Shown: positions 8,837 through 15,852 of the stretch, piece by piece
Numbering within the stretch: the stretch's first letter is position 1
How the letters are laid out: every line of letters starts with the position of its first letter
NCBI GenBank assembly: GCA_023416545.1
Contig: JAEZHO010000253.1
Coordinates: forward strand, 1-64,000
Direction of reading: 5' to 3'
Source of the DNA: Pseudomonadota bacterium
GTDB lineage: Bacteria; Pseudomonadota; Alphaproteobacteria; Rhizobiales; Rhizobiaceae
DNA length: 64,000 bases
Made by a program: the position numbers and the translations under genes
Notes under the pieces: model-generated
What the model saw: only the letters and a program-made list of their open reading frames with translations
What the model was told of the DNA's origin: nothing
Database searches by the model: none

Positions 8837-10937
8837 ATGGCTTGCCGTCCGGGAGGAAAACCTCTCGATCGAGGCCGGCAGCCCGCTCGACTTTTCTCCC
8901 TTCCTCGCCAACCTGCCGATAGATCGGCCCGGCGCGCGGCTTGTCGCGGGCGATGGCGGACGCATGGCCCGCGCGGAGACCCCCGCTGAACCGCTGCGGC
9001 TCCATTGCGCCTCGCTTGCCTGGAGCCCGGCCTCCGGTGGCTTTCCCGATCACGCCACTGCCGATATCTACGCCCGGCAACTCGCCATGCGCGGCTATAA
9101 CATTGCCCGGCTGCACTTCCTCGACGCCAGCCTGATGACGGGGCGGGAGCGGGACTTCGATTTCGATCCGGAGACGCTCGACCGGATCCACTACCTGATG
9201 GCCGCCCTCAAGAAGGAGGGCATCTACTGGATGATCGACGGCCTCACCTCATGGCATGGAGGCACCGGCGGCGTCGACGACCGCTGGGACCCTGCCCCTG
9301 GGTTGAAGCTCGACATGCCCCATGACGAGCGGGCCTTCGCCCACTGGCGACAGCTGGTGACGGCAATTCTGGCCGGTGTGAACCCCTATACGGGCATCGC
9401 TCCCGTGCATGACGAGGCGCTTGCCCTGCTGATCCTCGCCAATGAAGGCGGAATGGAATTCGAGACGGTCGTCCATGAAAGGGAGGGCGAGCCGCACTAT
9501 CCCGCCGGCCTGCAGAAAGCCTTCAACGAATGGCTGCGGGCGCATTATCCCGACGATGCCTCACTCCGCGCCGCCTGGGATGAGCTGGAGCCTACCGAAA
9601 GCCTGCGATCCGGCACCGTCCGCTTGCCGGCCAACCGCTACCACGACACGCCCCGGATGCGGGATCTCCAGGCCTATTTCGTCCATGCCGAACAGGCGCT
9701 TCTGGAGAAGATGACGGCGGCCGTTCGCGGCCTCGGTTATGGCGGTCTCGTCAGTTCCTACAACAACTGGCCAACCGTCCAGACCGCGCTCACCCGGTCG
9801 CGGATGGAGGCGGTGACGATGAATACCTACCACGACTGGGTCGGGGGTTATGGTCCCGGCGCGACGATCACGGGCGAGAGCGCGATCGCCGGCGGGGCAG
9901 CCTACCTGCGCCGAGCAGCCGCCGCCCGCTGGCTGGACAGGCCCTTCGCCATCAGCGAATACGACCACCTCTTCTGGAACCCCTACCGCTATGAGGCCGG
10001 CCTGGTCGTTCCCTCCTATGCCGCTCTCCAGGACTGGGATGCGCTCTGCCGCCACGGACACGGCCCGATTGCCCTGCGCTACGGAGAGCCGTTCGCGCAC
10101 AAGCGGGCCATGCTTCCCTATGCGATCGCGCTCGACCCGGTCGCTCGCGCCGGGGAAACCCTGGCGGCCCTCCTGTTCAGGCGGCAGGACGTCTCGAGGG
10201 CGAGACAGACCATCCCGTTCTCCGTCGAGGGCCTCTCGGACCTGACCGGAGACATGCAGGCAACCGAACCAGATGTCCTGACCTCGCTTGCCCTGGTTTC
10301 CGGCATCGGGCTTCGCGACAGCGACGGCCTGAGGATGGCCCATGCGATCGAACAGCCACGATCCGATGGGCAGGCGGACAAATTGCTGAGGGCCATGAAA
10401 CAGGCCGGTCTCCTCCCGTCCACGAACCGGACGGACCTCTCGCAGGGCATCTTCGAGAGCGATACCGGCGAACTCCTGCTCGACGGCGGGAAGCGGCTTT
10501 TCACCGTGGTGACGCCGCTCACGGAGGCAGCGGCGTTTTCGTCGCTGACCCCAACCATCCCGCTCGGATCGCTCATAATCGAGGGCGCCGAACAGGGAGG
10601 ATTGCTCGCAGCCTCGGTCATCGACGAGGCACCTTCCCTCGCTGAAAGCCGGCGCATTCTCCTGGTCTACGCGACCGATGCCCGCAATACCGGGATGCGG
10701 TTCCGCGACAATGCGGAACGGGTGATCGAGGACTTCGGAACGCTCCCGGTTCTTGTCCGCAGGGGCAGTGTCTCGGTTTCGCTGTCCGGCACGTCCGGTC
10801 CCTGGCGGCTGTCGCCCGTCGGGCTGGACGGCGCGGTCCATGAGCCGGTCCTGAGCGGTACGGGACCGGTGCGTTTCCTCCTGGACAACGATGCCCCGTC
10901 TGGTCCCACCACGTTCTTCCTCCTGCAGATCGACTGA
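8763..10937 (+). CDS. Secreted glycoside-hydrolase-like protein (clan GH-A type)
   Basis: A 724-residue protein with a signal-like N-terminus (about 1-23, ending ASAS). A TIM-barrel region follows. Candidate acid/base and nucleophile glutamates are seen at the spacing expected for clan GH-A: LILANEGG (E228) and FAISEYDH (E399). A beta-rich C-terminal part (about 480-724) looks like an accessory domain. The ATG at 8763 is chosen because of the signal peptide and the GGGGGGACAGG ribosome site; an in-frame upstream start at 8511 would sit deep inside the glycosyltransferase gene. As the last gene of the EPS block it may trim, release or turn over the polymer. The exact GH family is not identified. 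Confidence 0.7.
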   Translation: MRNMLRLVWTAIAIAGPELASASDEWLAVREENLSIEAGSPLDFSPFLANLPIDRPGARLVAGDGGRMARAETPAEPLRLHCASLAWSPASGGFPDHATADIYARQLAMRGYNIARLHFLDASLMTGRERDFDFDPETLDRIHYLMAALKKEGIYWMIDGLTSWHGGTGGVDDRWDPAPGLKLDMPHDERAFAHWRQLVTAILAGVNPYTGIAPVHDEALALLILANEGGMEFETVVHEREGEPHYPAGLQKAFNEWLRAHYPDDASLRAAWDELEPTESLRSGTVRLPANRYHDTPRMRDLQAYFVHAEQALLEKMTAAVRGLGYGGLVSSYNNWPTVQTALTRSRMEAVTMNTYHDWVGGYGPGATITGESAIAGGAAYLRRAAAARWLDRPFAISEYDHLFWNPYRYEAGLVVPSYAALQDWDALCRHGHGPIALRYGEPFAHKRAMLPYAIALDPVARAGETLAALLFRRQDVSRARQTIPFSVEGLSDLTGDMQATEPDVLTSLALVSGIGLRDSDGLRMAHAIEQPRSDGQADKLLRAMKQAGLLPSTNRTDLSQGIFESDTGELLLDGGKRLFTVVTPLTEAAAFSSLTPTIPLGSLIIEGAEQGGLLAASVIDEAPSLAESRRILLVYATDARNTGMRFRDNAERVIEDFGTLPVLVRRGSVSVSLSGTSGPWRLSPVGLDGAVHEPVLSGTGPVRFLLDNDAPSGPTTFFLLQID

Positions 10938-11111
10938 ACCGCAGTCTTCTGTAAAGTCTGCGTGAGAATCGGCGCCGGGGCCGCCGCTCAAGAAGTATCG
11001 TCCCCTCCCGCGCTTGCATGACGGCCCGGAAAGAGTAGGCTTGCCCTCTCTTCTTGGAAGCGCTGGCGCCACACGGCCCAGGACCTTGCTCCGGACTACG
11101 GAGGGCTACCA

Positions 11112-11309
11112 ATGACGCATCATATTCACCCAAATACATTTGAGCCGCAGGATCTGGCCTGCATGCAGAAGCTTTTCAGTGCGGCATGCGCCGCAAGAGG
11201 CATGGACGGCAAGGGAGAAGCAGCCGACCATCTCGCCGTTCGCATCGTCGAGCTTTATCAGCAGGGCGTGCGGGAAGAGAAAGACCTGACTTCCCATCTG
11301 CAGGCCTAG
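11112..11309 (+). CDS. Small hypothetical protein, 65 aa
   Basis: A 65-residue soluble, His-rich-start protein (MTHHIHPNTFEPQDL) with two predicted helices and a clear ribosome site (GGAGGGCTACCA before the ATG). The segment CMQKLFSAACAARGM and the following helix resemble small conserved hypothetical proteins of Rhizobiales, but no named domain is recognised. It faces the DUF892 gene tail to tail with a 10-base gap. Its neighbours are stress-type genes, although no GGAAC-type promoter is seen immediately upstream. Confidence 0.6.
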   Translation: MTHHIHPNTFEPQDLACMQKLFSAACAARGMDGKGEAADHLAVRIVELYQQGVREEKDLTSHLQA

Positions 11310-11319
11310 GTTTCAGCGA

Positions 11320-11826
11320 TTACCGCTTTGCCTGAAGGTCCCGCTCGTCGCGGAGCAGATAGAGCCGTGTCGTGTCGTCGAGATTGCCCGCCAGCCAGTC
11401 GGCCATCTCGATCTCCTCTTCGAGTATCCGCTCGAAGACCGCCTTCGCCTCGACCTCTCCGAGTTCGTCGGCTGCGGCGATGAGAACGCGGTAGGCGGCG
11501 ATTTCCATGTGCTCGAACGCATAGCCGGCCATCGCCCCCTTCACCACCTCGTCCGACGTCAGGACGGCCCCGAGCCCCTGCGCGGTGCCCGCCAGCCGGC
11601 CCGTCAGGTCCCGCACCAGCGAGCTTCCGCCCGAGGACAACGCGTCCAGCAGCCCCTGGAGAAGCCGCAGATGCTCCTGCGTCTCCAGGATATGCGCCTC
11701 GATGCGTTCCTTCAGTTCGGGATAATTCTGGAGCCGCTTTGCCTGGGAGGTGAGCATGGTCAGCGCCTGCTTCTCCAGCGCATGGGCATCGCGAAGCCAC
11801 GCGGCAAAGTGATCCTTCATGTGCAT
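11320..11826 (-). CDS. DUF892 ferritin-like protein (YciE/YciF family), copy 1
   Basis: A 168-residue all-helical protein of the ferritin-like DUF892 family. Features seen: the opening DHFAAWLRDAHALEKQAL, the HILETQEHLRLL helix and the paired acidic helices FEHMEIAAYR and EEEIEMADWL, whose Glu/His residues would form a di-iron type site. Start ATG 11826 has GAGGGA about 8 bases upstream; an ATG two codons later is also possible. Family members are induced by stress and are thought to act in oxidative or desiccation tolerance. An EcfG-type promoter lies 40 bases upstream. A paralogue is found at 30182-30697. Confidence 0.9.
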   Translation of the reverse strand: MHMKDHFAAWLRDAHALEKQALTMLTSQAKRLQNYPELKERIEAHILETQEHLRLLQGLLDALSSGGSSLVRDLTGRLAGTAQGLGAVLTSDEVVKGAMAGYAFEHMEIAAYRVLIAAADELGEVEAKAVFERILEEEIEMADWLAGNLDDTTRLYLLRDERDLQAKR

Positions 11827-11865
11827 GTGGTCGTCCCTCGCGGCTCAGTTGCTCAGCACGAGTTC

Positions 11866-11891
11866 AACTCGACTGTAATGCCCTCGGTTCC
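11866..11891 (-). promoter_or_regulatory. EcfG-type (general stress) promoter for DUF892 copy 1
   Basis: On the minus strand GGAAC (11891-11887) is followed after 17 bases by AGTT (11869-11866). This fits the published alphaproteobacterial EcfG/RpoE2 consensus GGAAC-N16/17-CGTT with one mismatch. It lies 40 bases ahead of the start codon. Confidence 0.55.
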
Positions 11892-11901
11892 GACAAAAGC
11901 G

Positions 11902-11926
11902 GGAACCTAGGCGGCGCTCTGCAGTT
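11902..11926 (+). promoter_or_regulatory. EcfG-type promoter for small membrane protein
   Basis: GGAAC at 11902-11906 and GTT at 11924-11926, separated by exactly 17 bases (equivalently N16 then AGTT). It points away from the DUF892 promoter, whose GGAAC is only 11 bases to the left, and sits about 37 bases before the ATG at 11963. Confidence 0.6.
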
Positions 11927-11962
11927 CACCCATCATCGCGAATGGAGGATCAGAGGCAGAAG

Positions 11963-12160
11963 ATGCGCAATGCAAACCAGGCAAAAGCAATGATGGGCGC
12001 CGCGGTCGTCGTCGTACTGATGCTCGTCGCGGCCTATTTCCTGCAGTCGTCGCTGGAGACTGCGGAGATTGCCGAACCCGAGCGGACGGACACCGTGCAG
12101 GATCTGCCGGCCGGCAGGGCGATAGGCAATGAACAGCCGACCGGCGCGATCGAGAACTAG
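11963..12160 (+). CDS. Small single-pass membrane protein, 65 aa
   Basis: MRNANQAKAMMGAAVVV opens a short basic N-terminus followed by one strongly hydrophobic helix (about 10-28) and an acidic tail of about 35 residues (TAEIAEPERTDTVQDL region). Topology is probably N-in, with the tail in the periplasm. The ATG at 11963 is preferred over the in-frame ATG at 11942 because GAGG lies 7-10 bases upstream, and because the EcfG promoter ends at 11926. No known family is recognised. It probably forms an operon with the next small gene and is stress-induced (inference). Confidence 0.6.
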   Translation: MRNANQAKAMMGAAVVVVLMLVAAYFLQSSLETAEIAEPERTDTVQDLPAGRAIGNEQPTGAIEN

Positions 12161-12181
12161 AAACCACGAGAGGACACGGAA

Positions 12182-12343
12182 ATGACCGTGCAAGATCCAC
12201 GAGAGCCGCGCGAAACGCCGCCGGTTCCTGCACCGGACCTCACTCCCGTGCCCCCGATCGACGAGCCGGAGCCCGACAGGCTCCCCGACGAGGACCCGGT
12301 CCCCAACCCCGACGAGACGACCGATCCCCCCGTTTACGCCTGA
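12182..12343 (+). CDS. Proline-rich acidic small protein, 53 aa
   Basis: A short frame beginning with ATG at 12182, 21 bases after the preceding stop, with GAGAGGACACGGAA as a ribosome site. The product is about one third proline and rich in Asp/Glu (for example PVPPIDEPEPDRLPDEDP), with no hydrophobic stretch. It is probably disordered and cytoplasmic. The composition and position in an apparent stress operon make it likely to be a real gene, but similarity to known families is not recognised. Confidence 0.5.
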   Translation: MTVQDPREPRETPPVPAPDLTPVPPIDEPEPDRLPDEDPVPNPDETTDPPVYA

Positions 12344-12363
12344 CGGGCCCTCTGTAACGCCAT

Positions 12364-12388
12364 GGAACAAGCGGAACCTGCGTGCGTT
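12364..12388 (+). promoter_or_regulatory. EcfG-type promoter that sets the phospholipase D start
   Basis: GGAAC at 12364-12368 and CGTT at 12385-12388, separated by 16 bases: an exact match to the full EcfG consensus. Transcription would begin near 12395, which rules out the in-frame ATG at 12362 and points to the GTG at 12419, itself preceded by AAGGGG at a normal distance. Confidence 0.65.
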
Positions 12389-12418
12389 CATTTACGATCG
12401 CAAGCAAGGGGCGCGCAG

Positions 12419-13921
12419 GTGGACGTGACGACAACCGCATTTTCGGAAGACCAGAAATCCCGTGTAAATCCAATCATCAAGCCCGGCCAGAACGCGTGGC
12501 GCAGCGCTCGCGCGGAGAAGGCTGCCTTTCTCATCGACGGCGCGGAATACTTCCGCCGCCTCGACGACGTGCTGGATGAGGCACGGCGCTCGATCTTCAT
12601 CATAGGGTGGGACTTCAATCCTTATATCCGTCTGCGCCCAGAGGATCCCGGGTGCCCGACGCTCGGCGAGCGGCTCCGCAGCCTGGTCGATAGCCGGCCG
12701 GAACTGGAAGTCCGGCTGATCGTCTGGGGCATGGGACCGGTCTATTCCGGCAAGAGCCTGAAGATGTTCGGCAAGATGGATTGGAGCGACCACGAGCGGA
12801 TCACGCTGAAGTTCGACTTCGATCATCCCCTGCGGGCCAGCCATCATCAGAAGATAGTCGTCATCGATGACAAGACGGCCTTTCTCGGCGGCATCGACCT
12901 GACGGCCCGCCGATGGGACGATCGCGAACATCGGGAGGAGAACCCGCTCCGCCGATCGCCGGACGGCACGCCTTACGGGCCCGTCCATGATGTCCAGAGC
13001 ATCGTCACCGGGCAGGCGGCGACCATGATCGGCGACGTTGCACGGCGGCGGTGGCGAAAGCTGACGGGCGAGACGCTGCAGCCGGTGCCTCCCGTCCCCG
13101 GGCCCAACCCGTGGCCGCAGGACCTCACGGCGACCCTGGAGGATTGTTCGACGGCGCTGGCGCTCACCGAGGCATGGAAATGGAAGGGTCGTCGCGGCCA
13201 CCGCGAGGCGATCCGACTGACCCATGACGCACTGCGCGCTGCGGAGCGCCACCTTTACATAGAGACCCAGTATCTCGCCTCGTTCGGCGTCGCCCGGACG
13301 ATCGCCCGGCGCCTGAAGGAACCCCGCGGGCCGGAGATCGTGGTGATCGTGACGCGGGAATCCCACGGTTTCTTCGAACAGCTGATGATGGGCAAGAACC
13401 GCAACCGTCTCATCCGCAGGCTGATGCGGGCCGACCGCTACAACCGCCTGCGCGTCTACTATGCCGTGACCCCGGACGGCGAGGGCAAGGACCGCGAAAT
13501 CGTCGTCCATTCCAAGGTCATCATTGTGGACGACCGGTTCATCCGGGTCGGCTCCTCCAACCTCAACAATCGCTCCGAAGGCCTCGACACCGAGTGCGAC
13601 CTTGCCATCGAGACCTACACGGACGAAGGGCGCCGGGCGATCGAGCGCGTCAGGGACGACCTCATCGCGGAGCATCTCGCCGCATCGCCGCAGGAGGTGT
13701 CGGCCCTGATCCGCGAGACGGGATCGCTCCTGGCGGCAATAGACCGGCTGAACGTCTCGCCGCGCGGGCTTCGCCCGTTCCATGTCGACCCCGGGCCGGG
13801 CGAGACGGAATCCGTTCTCGGCACCGGCATCATGGACCCGAAGCAGCCCTTCTGGCCGATCCGCCCGATGCTGACGCTCGGCAGGCGCGGGTTTACCCGC
13901 CTAACCCGCCGCCTGCTTTGA
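12419..13921 (+). CDS. Phospholipase D / cardiolipin-synthase-like protein (ClsB type)
   Basis: A 500-residue PLD-superfamily protein with both HKD motifs: HHQKIVVID (H143, K145, D150) and HSKVIIVDD (H364, K366, D371). There is no membrane helix at the N-terminus, unlike ClsA. It is expected to catalyse phosphatidyl transfer, as in cardiolipin synthesis, or phospholipid hydrolysis. The next two genes match the partners of E. coli ClsB (YbhN and YbhP). Start GTG 12419 is chosen from the promoter at 12364-12388 and the AAGGGG ribosome site; the longest frame would start at ATG 12362. The 3' end overlaps the convergent neighbour by 21 bases. Confidence 0.85.
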   Translation: MDVTTTAFSEDQKSRVNPIIKPGQNAWRSARAEKAAFLIDGAEYFRRLDDVLDEARRSIFIIGWDFNPYIRLRPEDPGCPTLGERLRSLVDSRPELEVRLIVWGMGPVYSGKSLKMFGKMDWSDHERITLKFDFDHPLRASHHQKIVVIDDKTAFLGGIDLTARRWDDREHREENPLRRSPDGTPYGPVHDVQSIVTGQAATMIGDVARRRWRKLTGETLQPVPPVPGPNPWPQDLTATLEDCSTALALTEAWKWKGRRGHREAIRLTHDALRAAERHLYIETQYLASFGVARTIARRLKEPRGPEIVVIVTRESHGFFEQLMMGKNRNRLIRRLMRADRYNRLRVYYAVTPDGEGKDREIVVHSKVIIVDDRFIRVGSSNLNNRSEGLDTECDLAIETYTDEGRRAIERVRDDLIAEHLAASPQEVSALIRETGSLLAAIDRLNVSPRGLRPFHVDPGPGETESVLGTGIMDPKQPFWPIRPMLTLGRRGFTRLTRRLL

Positions 13922-14848
13922 TATCGGCCGGCGGCGCGGCTGGCGGCGGAAATACGCCTCGCTTGCGACAAGCATCGGCACGCCCACCATCAGCGGGACG
14001 AAGAAGTAGAGGATCCGAAACACCACGAGCGCTCCGATGGCTCCTCCCGTGGGCAGGATGCCGAGGATCGTCGCCTCCAGCACGCCCAGGCCGCCTGGCA
14101 CGTGGCTGATAAGCGCCGCGAGGTTAGCCGTCACATAGGCGGTCGCGACGGTGAGGTAGTTCGCCGACGCAAGGCCCAGCATGAGCTGGTAGACGCAGGC
14201 CGCCACACAGGCGAAGTTGAGCGTGCCGACCACCACCTGACCGAAGGCGAGACCAAGGGACGGCGGCTGGAAGCTCCACCGGTGGATGACGAGCGGCCGC
14301 CGCACCCGCCAGCAGATCAGGAGATACAGAACCGGCACCAGCAGGCAGGCGCTGCCAAGCAGGACCGCGGAGGTTTCGTTGAGGCCGAGGAGGTCGCCGC
14401 CCTGCCCGCGGGTGATGATCAGGGCCAGGCCGGCAAGCGTCATGAGGCCGATCCCGACGGTGACGCCGCAAAAGATGATGACCTTGGCCACCTGCTCCCC
14501 GGAAAGCCCCCATCGCGTGTAGAAACGGTAACGCACCGCCCCGCTGCTGAGCGCAGCCATTCCCACATTGTGGCCGATGGAGAGGCTGCAGAAGGAGGCA
14601 AGCGCAGTCTGGCGATAGGCAAGCGCGTGGCCGGCATAACGGACCGCCAGCCAGTCGAAGCCGGAAAGACAGGTATAGGAGGCGATCACGAAGACGAAGG
14701 CGAGGATCAGCCTCTGCTCGGGAATGGCCGCCACCGAAATCCGGATTTCCTCGAGACTGTAGCGTCCGAGGCTGCGGTAGACGAGAAAGGCCGCCACCGC
14801 GATCGCCAATGCCACCAGAATTCTGAAAAAGCCCTGCCTCGTGACCAT
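13901..14848 (-). CDS. YbhN/UPF0104-family integral membrane protein
   Basis: A 315-residue polytopic protein with about eight hydrophobic helices, of the lysylphosphatidylglycerol-synthase transmembrane (flippase-like) family. Characteristic pieces are SIGHNVGMAALSSGAVRYR in the first half and LISHVPGGLGVLEATIL in the second. Start ATG 14848 has GGGGAGAGG directly upstream; a longer in-frame reading to 14959 would cross the divergent promoter. The family is associated with lipid movement across membranes. It lies between the PLD gene and a divergent YbhP-like gene, as a rearranged ybhP-clsB-ybhN set. Confidence 0.85.
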   Translation of the reverse strand: MVTRQGFFRILVALAIAVAAFLVYRSLGRYSLEEIRISVAAIPEQRLILAFVFVIASYTCLSGFDWLAVRYAGHALAYRQTALASFCSLSIGHNVGMAALSSGAVRYRFYTRWGLSGEQVAKVIIFCGVTVGIGLMTLAGLALIITRGQGGDLLGLNETSAVLLGSACLLVPVLYLLICWRVRRPLVIHRWSFQPPSLGLAFGQVVVGTLNFACVAACVYQLMLGLASANYLTVATAYVTANLAALISHVPGGLGVLEATILGILPTGGAIGALVVFRILYFFVPLMVGVPMLVASEAYFRRQPRRRPISKQAAG

Positions 14849-14875
14849 CCTCTCCCCTTCCAAATATTCGAACGG

Positions 14876-14900
14876 GGAACGAAAATTGGACAAACGGGTT
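14876..14900 (+). promoter_or_regulatory. EcfG-type promoter, rightward, overlapping a mirror copy
   Basis: GGAAC at 14876-14880 and GTT at 14898-14900, spaced by 17 bases. Transcription should begin only a few bases before the ATG at 14910, so the mRNA may be leaderless. It shares the same DNA with the leftward promoter. Confidence 0.6.
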
Positions 14901-14902
14901 CC
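14878..14902 (-). promoter_or_regulatory. EcfG-type promoter, leftward, overlapping a mirror copy
   Basis: On the minus strand GGAAC (14902-14898) is followed after 16 bases by CGTT (14881-14878), a full consensus match. It drives the YbhN-like gene starting at 14848. Its -35 element overlaps the -10 element of the rightward promoter and vice versa. Confidence 0.65.
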
Positions 14903-14909
14903 CCCGCTC

Positions 14910-15665
14910 ATGTCAGCCAACCTGCAGCAATCATCAGCCAAGCCCGGCACCGTCCTCAAGGTTCTCAGCTACAACGTTCACAGTTGCATCGGCACCGACC
15001 GCAAGCTCGATTGTGCGCGCATCGCCGAGGTGATCGCAAGCATCGAACCCGATATCATCGGCCTGCAGGAACTCGATGTCGGCCGGCGGCGCACGGGTGG
15101 CGCCGACCAGGCGCACATCGTCGCCTCTCTCCTGCGCATGGAATTCCATTTCCACGCGGCGCTGCATGTGGCGGAGGAACGCTACGGGGACGCGGTGCTG
15201 ACAGCGCTGCCCATGCGGCTCGTGAAGGCAGCCATGCTGCCCTCCTCCGGCGAACAGCGGGGAGCCGTCTGGGCGGAAGTGTCGGCGGGCGAGAAGACAG
15301 TCCAGGTTTTCAATACCCATCTCGGCCTGCGCCGCAGGGATCGCGTCACCCAGATGCGGACCCTGCTCGGGTCCGGCTGGCTCGGCAAGCCGGAGAACGC
15401 CGACAAGCCTCGCATTCTCGTCGGCGACCTGAATTCCATCGGCAGGTCGGCCTCCTACGGGCTGGTCGCGAAGCATATGAAAGACGTCCAGCTCGCTCCG
15501 GGTCGGAGAGCCCGGGCCACCTTTCCGTCGCGCTATCCCGTGATGCGGCTCGACCATATCTTCGTGTCGGACGACATCGAGGTCCTGGATGCGCAAGTGA
15601 TCTCCAACCCGCTGACGCGAAGGGCATCGGATCACCTGCCGCTGCTGGCGACGATCCGCCTGTGA
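14910..15665 (+). CDS. Endonuclease/exonuclease/phosphatase family protein (YbhP-like)
   Basis: A 251-residue protein with the fold's signatures in order: LSYNVHSC (N22), GLQELD (E54), GDLNS (D173, N175) and the C-terminal SDHLPL (D241, H242). No signal peptide is seen. Members hydrolyse phosphodiester or phosphomonoester bonds in nucleic acids, phospholipids or inositol phosphates. The PLD and YbhN-like neighbours make a lipid substrate most likely (inference). ATG 14910 lacks a ribosome site and lies only 10 bases after the predicted -10 element, so translation may be leaderless. The in-frame GTG at 14841 would overlap the divergent gene. Confidence 0.8.
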   Translation: MSANLQQSSAKPGTVLKVLSYNVHSCIGTDRKLDCARIAEVIASIEPDIIGLQELDVGRRRTGGADQAHIVASLLRMEFHFHAALHVAEERYGDAVLTALPMRLVKAAMLPSSGEQRGAVWAEVSAGEKTVQVFNTHLGLRRRDRVTQMRTLLGSGWLGKPENADKPRILVGDLNSIGRSASYGLVAKHMKDVQLAPGRRARATFPSRYPVMRLDHIFVSDDIEVLDAQVISNPLTRRASDHLPLLATIRL

Positions 15666-15852
15666 AGACCGCCTCCCTCTGACCACGAAAGGAACCGGCA
15701 GGCGAGTTCGCGCGGTCTGTGCGCCCTCCCCTAGTGCCACTTTTTTATGCGGCGGCCCCCTTCGCGAGCATATCCTTATTGACCTCCACCATGTTCGGCC
15801 CATTTCTCCCTGAGCGGACTCGACGCTGCCTTTGTTAGAGTGAGGATGGACG

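Noticed and set aside
9561..11072. About 500-codon minus-strand frame opposite the glycosidase-like gene
   Set aside because: No motif or ribosome site; the plus-strand gene has a signal peptide and catalytic-type residues.
12419..15665. PLD-type and endonuclease/exonuclease/phosphatase-type genes as an antiphage defence system
   Set aside because: The combination with a YbhN-like protein matches a housekeeping lipid locus of E. coli, no mobile-element signs are present, and control is by the stress promoter.
14102..15682. 526-codon plus-strand frame crossing the YbhN-like and YbhP-like genes
   Set aside because: It is antisense to one real gene and out of frame with the other, with shadow-type composition.
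15708..15740. EcfG-like promoter ahead of cydA
   Set aside because: GGAAC is present but no GTT lies at 16-18 bases; the nearer GTT is only 10 bases away.
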